This document shows, one piece after another, positions 1 to 4,247 of a stretch of 7,186 nucleotides of DNA. The notes beneath the pieces are model-generated. The model was not told the DNA's origin. It was given only the letters and a program-made list of their open reading frames with translations, and did not search any database. The translations under genes and the position numbers were made by a program. Within the stretch, counting starts at the first letter, position 1. Each line of letters opens with the position of its first letter. Source of the stretch: DASYML01 sp036399835 (GTDB lineage: Bacteria; Acidobacteriota; Blastocatellia; Pyrinomonadales; Pyrinomonadaceae); assembly GCA_036399835.1 (NCBI GenBank), contig DASWMI010000185.1, forward strand, positions 1-7,186. The letters run 5' to 3'.

Positions 1-435
1 TTAAGCTTCGGCGAAGTGACGGCTGATGTCCTCTGGCCTCGCCCCGGAGCAAACGATAACGCACCGTCGCGCAATAACGATTCCGTTGTGCTCCTTGTCC
101 GTCTGGACCAACGGAAGTTTCTACTGACCGGAGACATCGAAAAAGAGACGGAGGCCGCGCTTGCCCCTCAAGATATAAGCTGCGATGTCGTCAAGGTCGC
201 CCATCATGGAAGCAAGACCTCTTCCACGCAGCCCTTCATCCTCGCCGCGCATCCCTCGCTGGCCGTTATCTCCGTCGGCCTTGATTCGCCTTTCGGCCAC
301 CCGGACAAAACGGTCGTCCAACGCTGGCTCGCATCCGGCGCACAGGTCCTCACCACAGGCCAGCGCGGCACAATCACCATCAGCACTGACGGACGGGATT
401 TAAGAGTGGAAACTTTTAAGAGCGGTGACAGGTAA
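1..435 (+). CDS. comEC: ComEC/Rec2-type DNA internalization protein, C-terminal fragment (5' end outside window)
   Basis: The frame is open from base 1, so the gene starts upstream and only the last 144 codons are seen. The fragment matches the metallo-beta-lactamase-like domain at the C-terminus of ComEC/Rec2 proteins. LLTGD (fragment residues 41-45) is followed by a VVKVAHHGSK stretch ending near residue 72, then FGHPD (98-102) and a closing TGQRGTITI strand. In the family, the upstream membrane part forms the inner-membrane channel for transforming DNA, and this domain is proposed to act on the non-transported strand. The protein ends soon after the usual last strand (RDLRVETF). Its last residues, SGDR, and its TAA stop lie inside a heptamer repeat array. 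It converges on modA with a 59-bp gap. A stand-alone MBL-fold hydrolase of the ComEC type cannot be fully excluded because the membrane part is not visible. Confidence 0.88.
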   Translation, partial: LSFGEVTADVLWPRPGANDNAPSRNNDSVVLLVRLDQRKFLLTGDIEKETEAALAPQDISCDVVKVAHHGSKTSSTQPFILAAHPSLAVISVGLDSPFGHPDKTVVQRWLASGAQVLTTGQRGTITISTDGRDLRVETFKSGDR

Positions 436-519
436 CAGGTGACAGGTAAGAACAGCTTTTCTCTCATCATTCATCATTCATTATTCATCATTTATTACTT
501 GTCACCTGTCACCGCTCTT
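418..519. repeat. Inverted pair of 7-nt tandem arrays between comEC and modA
   Basis: The left array, 424-451, reads GGTGACA, GGTAACA, GGTGACA, GGTAAGA. The right array, 464-512, reads TCATCAT, TCATCAT, TCATTAT, TCATCAT, TTATTAC, TTGTCAC, CTGTCAC, which is a drifting heptamer series. Read on the minus strand, the right array begins with the same GTGACAG unit. Positions 418-433 and 504-519 are perfect 16-bp inverted copies separated by 70 nt. The arrays contain the stop codons of both convergent genes (433-435 and 495-497). Transcripts from either side could form a hairpin here, so a role in termination is possible, but there is no strong T-run next to the stem. Confidence 0.85.
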
Positions 520-1322
520 TTGTATCCGTAGCGTTCGAGCAGGGTCTGGCCTTCGGGGCTGAGGACGAATGAGACGAAGCTTTGCGCCGCTTGCTGTTTG
601 GTTGAGCTGTTAATGACGGCTATGGATTGGTCCAGCGGCTGGTGGAGTCGCTCGTCCACTTCGATGATGCGGCCTTCGCCCGTGTGGACCAGGGAGAGCG
701 GGATAAAGGCTGCTTCGGCGTTGCCCGTCGCGGCAAACTGGCGGGCCTGCGTGACGCTCTGGCCGTAAATCACTTTCGGCTCGACGCTGGACCAGAGATT
801 GAGAGCGCGCAGGGCCTCGACGGTGGCCCGCCCGTAGGGCGCAAGGTCCGGCTTGGCTATGGCGATGCGCTCTATCTCGCCGTGCGTCAGCTCTTCGAGG
901 CGGGTAATTCTGGCGGGGCTGGCGGGTGGAATCCAGAGGACGAGCCGTCCACGAGCATAAAGGCTCAGCGAGCCGGGCTTGAGTAAGCCTGCGCGATTGA
1001 GTTGGTCCGGGTGCTCTGTGTCGGCGGCGGCGAAAACATCAAAGGGCGCGCCGTTCTCAATCTGCCTCGTAAGCTCAGCCGTCGCGCCAAAGCTGTAAAC
1101 CACACGAATCCCCGTCTCTCTATTGAATCGCTCGCCCAGTTCGCCAAAAGCTTCGGAAAGGTTAGCCGCGGCGGCGACATTAATCTCCGTCACAGACTCT
1201 TTATCGCTTTCAGACACACTGCGCGCGCAACTGATGAGAGAGAGCAAGCAGACAATGACGAGGAAGAGAAACGACGGGCGACGAAAGGTAAGCGATGAAT
1301 AAAAGATGCTCGCTTTATTCAC
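495..1322 (-). CDS. modA: Molybdate ABC transporter substrate-binding protein (lipoprotein-type)
   Basis: This 275-residue protein fits the usual ModA length. It has a basic N-terminus, a hydrophobic stretch at residues 17-31 and a lipobox LISC with Cys32, so it is probably a lipid-anchored binding protein outside the cytoplasmic membrane. ModA landmarks follow: VAAAANLSEAFGEL (49-62), YSFGATAELTRQIENGAPFD (76-95), VFAAAD (96-101) and a C-terminal SPEGQTLLERYGYK. By remembered alignment, the position of the E. coli ligand-binding Tyr falls in FIPLS, so the exact oxyanion (molybdate, tungstate) is not certain. The start is GTG at 1320-1322; no upstream ATG is available and the GGAAGG just before it is very close. 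No modB or modC is present here. The gene lies 23 bp downstream of cysteine dioxygenase and probably shares its transcript. The last residues, VTGDK, are encoded by the heptamer repeat. Confidence 0.88.
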   Translation of the reverse strand: MNKASIFYSSLTFRRPSFLFLVIVCLLSLISCARSVSESDKESVTEINVAAAANLSEAFGELGERFNRETGIRVVYSFGATAELTRQIENGAPFDVFAAADTEHPDQLNRAGLLKPGSLSLYARGRLVLWIPPASPARITRLEELTHGEIERIAIAKPDLAPYGRATVEALRALNLWSSVEPKVIYGQSVTQARQFAATGNAEAAFIPLSLVHTGEGRIIEVDERLHQPLDQSIAVINSSTKQQAAQSFVSFVLSPEGQTLLERYGYKRAVTGDK

Positions 1323-1345
1323 CCTTCCGTCTTCAACCGTGACTT

Positions 1346-1933
1346 TCAGATTCCCGCTCCGTCCATGAATTCATCCGGGGTGTAGTGGCCGACATCGGAG
1401 CTGCCGACCTTGTAGGTGTTGAGGACGCCGAGCGGCGGCGCGTAAAGGTGTAGCGTGACGAGGTCCTGTCCGCTGACTTCCGGATTGCCCAGTTGATGTA
1501 TGTCTGGCACGTCGGCTCCCGTCACCAATCCACTGGTCCAGTCGCGCCCGGATTTGTAGAACAGCCTGCGCCCCTCGCCAAGCTCGAACATGGTCTCCCA
1601 CATCACGCCCTCGCAGACGCGCACGGCGCCGTATGACCCGTTATGGTCGTGTATGGGCGTGCGCTGGCCCGGATGCCAGCAGAGGATGAGGAGCTCCGCG
1701 TATTCGCTGCGGACGACGCGATGGCGCGCGTATGTTCCGGGCTTGAAGGAGCGGTAGGGGCGCAGGTCTTCAGCCGTGAGCTGCACGCGTCTGAGCCAGT
1801 CGTCGAGGTCTCTTAGGGCCGGAGGCTGGCTGAGAGCCTTGAGCGTTTGGGCGAGCGCCTGAAACGTCAGACGGTCGCGCTCGTGTTCAATCGGAGCCGA
1901 AAGGCCCTGCCTGTTTGTGACACTGGTTGACAT
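1346..1933 (-). CDS. Cysteine dioxygenase (type I, cupin fold)
   Basis: This 195-residue cytosolic protein belongs to the cysteine dioxygenase type I family, which oxidises L-cysteine with O2 to cysteine sulfinate using non-haem Fe(II). The 3-His iron site is visible as H95 and H97 in PIHDH and H146 in DIHQLGNP. YAR (68-70) corresponds to the Tyr58/Arg60 substrate-carboxylate site of rat CDO, which favours cysteine over 3-mercaptopropionate. LHLYAPP (161-167) supplies the His/Tyr pair equivalent to rat His155/Tyr157. The rat Cys93 that forms the Cys-Tyr cross-link is Gly102 here, as in many bacterial enzymes. The ATG at 1931-1933 has a GGAGA Shine-Dalgarno 7 nt upstream on the minus strand. 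It is the first gene of a likely two-gene unit with modA and lies behind the promoter at 2000-2029. Confidence 0.93.
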   Translation of the reverse strand: MSTSVTNRQGLSAPIEHERDRLTFQALAQTLKALSQPPALRDLDDWLRRVQLTAEDLRPYRSFKPGTYARHRVVRSEYAELLILCWHPGQRTPIHDHNGSYGAVRVCEGVMWETMFELGEGRRLFYKSGRDWTSGLVTGADVPDIHQLGNPEVSGQDLVTLHLYAPPLGVLNTYKVGSSDVGHYTPDEFMDGAGI

Positions 1934-1999
1934 GCTTCAATCTCCAAGGCGAAGAGGCTAACAGGTTGACGCGACCGGAGCGCCCGAAGGCGTCTCGTC

Positions 2000-2029
2000 T
2001 TTATAGTCCTTGCGCGGGTTGCGAGTCAA
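2000..2029 (-). promoter_or_regulatory. Sigma-70-type promoter for the cysteine dioxygenase-modA unit
   Basis: Read on the minus strand, TTGACT (2024-2029) and TATAAA (2000-2005) each match 5 of 6 consensus bases and are separated by 18 nt. Transcription would start near 1993, giving a 5' leader of about 60 nt. A short CGCC-TTCG-GGCG stem with a UUCG-type tetraloop (1981-1992) sits at the expected start of the RNA. The match is by eye only, but spacing and placement in the spacer upstream of the first gene are good. Confidence 0.6.
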
Positions 2030-2063
2030 TGTTCGAGATTGGTAGGTTTGGCAATTTCAATCT

Positions 2064-2092
2064 CAGAGAGATTCAACCGGCGGCTCTCTCTG
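2064..2092 (-). terminator. Possible hairpin downstream of glycerate kinase
   Basis: CAGAGAGA (2064-2071) and TCTCTCTG (2085-2092) form a perfect 8-bp inverted repeat with a 13-nt loop. It begins 5 nt past the stop codon of the glycerate kinase gene. Its position suits a transcript end between two same-strand units. It lacks a U-run on the minus strand, so it is a weak candidate for an intrinsic terminator and may only stabilise a 3' end. Confidence 0.3.
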
Positions 2093-2097
2093 GGCCA

Positions 2098-3525
2098 CTA
2101 GCTTGCCAGCAGAATCCGCAGGTCGCGCACGTTCGTCCCCGTTGGTCCTGTCAGGAGAGCATCACCCAGGGCATCGAAGAAGTTGAAAGCATCACTATCG
2201 TTCAAATATTGCTGAGGATCGAGATTGAGGGCGCGGCCTCTGCTCACGGTCGTCTCATCTGCGAGCGCGCCAGCCGCAGGGCTGTTGCCGTCAATCCCGT
2301 CCGTGCCCGCGCTGAGCGCGAGCATCTGCGCTCGTGTCCGTTCACCTGTCAACTGCACCCTGGCGAGCTGGTCCATCTCAATCGCACAACGCAGGACCGT
2401 TTCGGCATTGCGCCCGCCGATGCCCTTGCCTCTCACCGGACAGGCGAACTCGCCGCCGGAGATAAGACAAACAGGGCGGCGCTCGTTTCCGGTCCGGCGG
2501 CGCAGGCCGAGGAGTCTTGAGAGGAGTTCCGAGCTGCCTTCCTCGACCTGCTGGTCCAGTAGGTCGCGGGCCGTCTCGACCTGGAAACCTGCGGCACAAG
2601 CGGCCAGCGCGGCGGCTTCGATAGCATGCCCGTTATCAAGCAGGACATAAGACTCGCGCAGCGTGCGGGCGGAAACGGCCTGACGCTTGAGAGGCTCTTG
2701 GTTGATGGCCTGTATGATGGACGCGGGCAAACGCTTCGCCAGCCCGTAGCGCTCGACAGTGTCCCTGGCATCTGGGGCAGAGACGGGCGCTGGAAGCGTA
2801 GGGCCTGAGGCGACGCTGGCTTCATCGCCCGGGGTTGTGTCCGAGATAATCAGGGTGAGCTGGTCCACCTGTGGAGCAACCTGCGCGAGGCTGCCGCCCT
2901 TGACTGATGAGAAGGCGCGGCGCACGGCGTTAATCTCCGAGATGGATGCGCCGCAGGCGACCAGCAGGCGATTCGCTTCGCGCAACTCAGAGAGCGTCGT
3001 CCGCTCATTGCGAGGCCACTCGAACATGGCCGAGCCGCCGCCTGAGATGAGAAAGATGACCAGCGCACGCTCCTCTTCGGCGCGGCGTAAAAGATTGAGA
3101 GAGGCGCGGGCCGCTTCCAGGCTCGCGCGGTTGGGTAGAGGATGGCCGCCGGCGAAGAAGCGCCAGCGAGCTTGTAATGTAGGCTCTGAGGATGAAAGTT
3201 CGGCCATGGAAGCCGGATTGCCCGAAGAGTCATCGGCAGAATCATCGTCCTTCGCCTGCTCTGGCCGGATGCCGGTCAGGACTCCTGCCGTGAGCCTCTC
3301 GCCGAGCGCTTCGTCGAGCGCCGCTGCCATCGCGTAAGCAGCCTTGCCTATGGCGATTGAGTAAACTGGGCGCTCTTGCTCAAGCTCTATGGTTGTCTGG
3401 ACCACGGACAGGCTTGAGCCTTTAAGCCGCAGATGTTGGCGGACAGCCTCGCCTGCATCAACGCTGCGGAGCGCTTGCCTGAAGATTTCCAGCGCGGCCA
3501 GACGCAGGGCCGCAAGTTCCATCAT
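2098..3525 (-). CDS. Class II glycerate kinase (GckA/TtuD-like, MOFRL family)
   Basis: This 475-residue protein has the two parts of the class II glycerate kinase family, which makes 2-phosphoglycerate from D-glycerate and ATP in the cytosol. The N-terminal GckA-type domain shows IAIGKAAYAM (57-66, with the conserved Lys61), AGGHPLPN (125-132), ISGGGSA (160-166), INAVRRAFSSVKGG (198-211) and SDTTPGDEASVASGPT (228-243). The C-terminal MOFRL domain shows ISGGEF (355-360), VRGKGIGGRNAE (364-375), SAGTDGIDG (405-413) and GDALLTGPTGTNVRDLR (454-470). The frame stays open upstream to 3819, but those codons overlap the ComEA-like gene and look unlike the family, so the start is set at the ATGATG at 3520-3525, with GGAG about 9-10 nt upstream. 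It begins 5 nt after the ComEA-like stop, suggesting translational coupling. An acidic, Ser-rich insert (about 90-117) interrupts the usual strand order. Confidence 0.93.
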   Translation of the reverse strand: MMELAALRLAALEIFRQALRSVDAGEAVRQHLRLKGSSLSVVQTTIELEQERPVYSIAIGKAAYAMAAALDEALGERLTAGVLTGIRPEQAKDDDSADDSSGNPASMAELSSSEPTLQARWRFFAGGHPLPNRASLEAARASLNLLRRAEEERALVIFLISGGGSAMFEWPRNERTTLSELREANRLLVACGASISEINAVRRAFSSVKGGSLAQVAPQVDQLTLIISDTTPGDEASVASGPTLPAPVSAPDARDTVERYGLAKRLPASIIQAINQEPLKRQAVSARTLRESYVLLDNGHAIEAAALAACAAGFQVETARDLLDQQVEEGSSELLSRLLGLRRRTGNERRPVCLISGGEFACPVRGKGIGGRNAETVLRCAIEMDQLARVQLTGERTRAQMLALSAGTDGIDGNSPAAGALADETTVSRGRALNLDPQQYLNDSDAFNFFDALGDALLTGPTGTNVRDLRILLAS

Positions 3526-3530
3526 GCCGT

Positions 3531-3896
3531 TTACTCCGCTGTGATGAAGTTCCTCATCTGGCGAAAGCGTTGATCGCTCATGCCGCGCACGAGGATGAGG
3601 TGCTCGGCACGGCGAAAGCGCCCGTACTGCTCGCGGTGCGCGATGATACGTGCGGCCAGGACGGGGCCTACGCCCGGCAGTCTTTCCAGTTCTGCGAGAG
3701 TCGCCGTGTTGATGTTGATGCGTGGCGGCGCGGCCTGAGCTTCGCTCGAAGCGGCTGGCGCTCTGTTCTGACCAGCCGGATTGTCTGCCCGCAGCGAATT
3801 TTGTGACACTTTGACGCACGAGGCCGTGATGATAAATCCACAGCAGAGAGCGGCGGCGATAAAAAGAGGCCGTCTCGCAGAGAGATTCCGACTCAT
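3531..3896 (-). CDS. ComEA-like helix-hairpin-helix protein, secreted or lipid-anchored
   Basis: This 121-residue protein has a basic start, a hydrophobic segment (about 11-26) and Cys27 in TASC, which is an imperfect lipobox, so it is either a lipoprotein or a signal-anchored protein. A Pro/Ala-rich linker (about 38-58) leads to a tandem helix-hairpin-helix domain: ININTATLAELERLPGVGP (60-78), AARIIAHREQYGRF (81-94) and a second half ending at the C-terminus. This is the DNA-binding domain of ComEA, which captures incoming double-stranded DNA outside the membrane. Many short proteins with this domain are annotated ComEA without proof of competence. Start ATG is at 3894-3896 with AAGGG about 9 nt upstream. 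It is directly followed by the glycerate kinase gene. A comEC fragment lies in the same window but on the other strand. Confidence 0.85.
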   Translation of the reverse strand: MSRNLSARRPLFIAAALCCGFIITASCVKVSQNSLRADNPAGQNRAPAASSEAQAAPPRININTATLAELERLPGVGPVLAARIIAHREQYGRFRRAEHLILVRGMSDQRFRQMRNFITAE

Positions 3897-3940
3897 AAGT
3901 GCAAACCCTTGCGTGCAGTGAGGTTGAAGGTTATGCCACG

Positions 3941-3968
3941 ATTATGTGCAAAATGCTAGAAGTCTAAA
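3941..3968 (-). promoter_or_regulatory. Possible promoter for the ComEA-like gene
   Basis: On the minus strand TTTAGA (3963-3968, 4 of 6 to the -35 consensus) and CATAAT (3941-3946, 5 of 6 to the -10 consensus) are separated by 16 nt. Transcription would start near 3934, about 38 nt before the ATG. The local DNA is AT-rich, so chance matches are likely. Confidence 0.3.
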
Positions 3969-4000
3969 ATTTTCAGGAACTTGTAACTTCAAAAGGGCTG

Positions 4001-4035
4001 TTTTCCACAGGCTTTTCCACAAGAACTGTGGAAAA
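4001..4035. promoter_or_regulatory. Cluster of three DnaA-box-like TTTTCCACA sites
   Basis: TTTTCCACA occurs at 4001-4009 and 4013-4021, and its exact inverse TGTGGAAAA at 4027-4035. The two direct copies start 12 bp apart. The second and third form a perfect 9-bp inverted repeat with a 5-nt centre. TTTTCCACA differs at one base from the E. coli DnaA box TTATCCACA, and TTTTCCACA-type boxes are used in cyanobacteria. The sites could bind DnaA or act as an operator. As an intrinsic terminator the hairpin is poor, since no U-run follows on either strand. Confidence 0.45.
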
Positions 4036-4059
4036 ATCTTCTGAAAATGTTTCGGCAAT

Positions 4060-4080
4060 AGAAGACAGAAAACAGAAGCC
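4060..4080. repeat. Short AGAARAC-type heptamer array
   Basis: Three adjacent heptamers, AGAAGAC, AGAAAAC and AGAAGCC, lie just left of the large inverted repeat. No inverted partner is evident in the gap. It is short enough to be low-complexity sequence, but its 7-nt period matches the comEC/modA arrays. Confidence 0.5.
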
Positions 4081-4092
4081 AGTTTCAGAATC

Positions 4093-4209
4093 AGCCACAG
4101 AGACGCAGAGACACAGAGAGAGACGGACAATAGGCAACAAAGATGAGTTGAACAGTCTTATCACATCCTGATTTGTCTTCTCTCTCTGTGCCTCCGTGTC
4201 TCTGTGGCT
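4093..4209. repeat. 117-bp inverted repeat with octamer (CACAGAGA) tandem arms
   Basis: The left arm (4093-4123) contains CACAGAGA, CGCAGAGA, CACAGAGA. The right arm (4179-4209) is its inverted counterpart, with TCTCTGTG, CCTCCGTG, TCTCTGTG. The arms match at 28 of 31 positions and are separated by 55 nt. Translated in other frames they give SHRDTEAQRE and SLCLCVSV-type peptides, a signature I recognise from spurious hypothetical proteins in many bacterial genomes, so this is probably one copy of a dispersed intergenic repeat. It lies about 40 bp downstream of the ftsK stop and could fold in its 3' transcript. Confidence 0.85.
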
Positions 4210-4247
4210 CATCTTCAGGTTTTGAAATACTTTACTGACTCCCGCGT

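Larger units (their letters stand above)
3897..4247. other. 351-bp non-coding gap between ftsK and the ComEA-like gene
   Basis: No convincing gene is present here. The open frames across it encode low-complexity peptides derived from the CACAGAGA repeats. From left to right it holds a possible promoter for the ComEA-like gene, a cluster of three TTTTCCACA sites, a short AGAARAC heptamer array, and a 117-bp inverted repeat with octamer arms that ends shortly before the ftsK stop. Confidence 0.8.

Noticed and set aside
464..512. Heptamer arrays as a CRISPR array
   Set aside because: The units are adjacent 7-mers without spacers, and no cas genes are present.
1927..2520. 197-codon plus-strand open frame
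   Set aside because: It runs antisense across the cysteine dioxygenase start, the promoter spacer and the glycerate kinase 3' half, and shows no recognisable family pattern.
3526..3819. N-terminal extension of glycerate kinase up to 3819
   Set aside because: It lies inside the ComEA-like gene in another frame, is Arg/His/Ser-rich, and class II glycerate kinases start near the MMELAALRLAALEIF segment.
4013..4035. TTTTCCACA inverted repeat as an intrinsic terminator for ftsK
   Set aside because: It lies over 200 bp past the ftsK stop and no U-run follows the stem in the direction of transcription; direct repetition of the same 9-mer nearby favours protein-binding sites.
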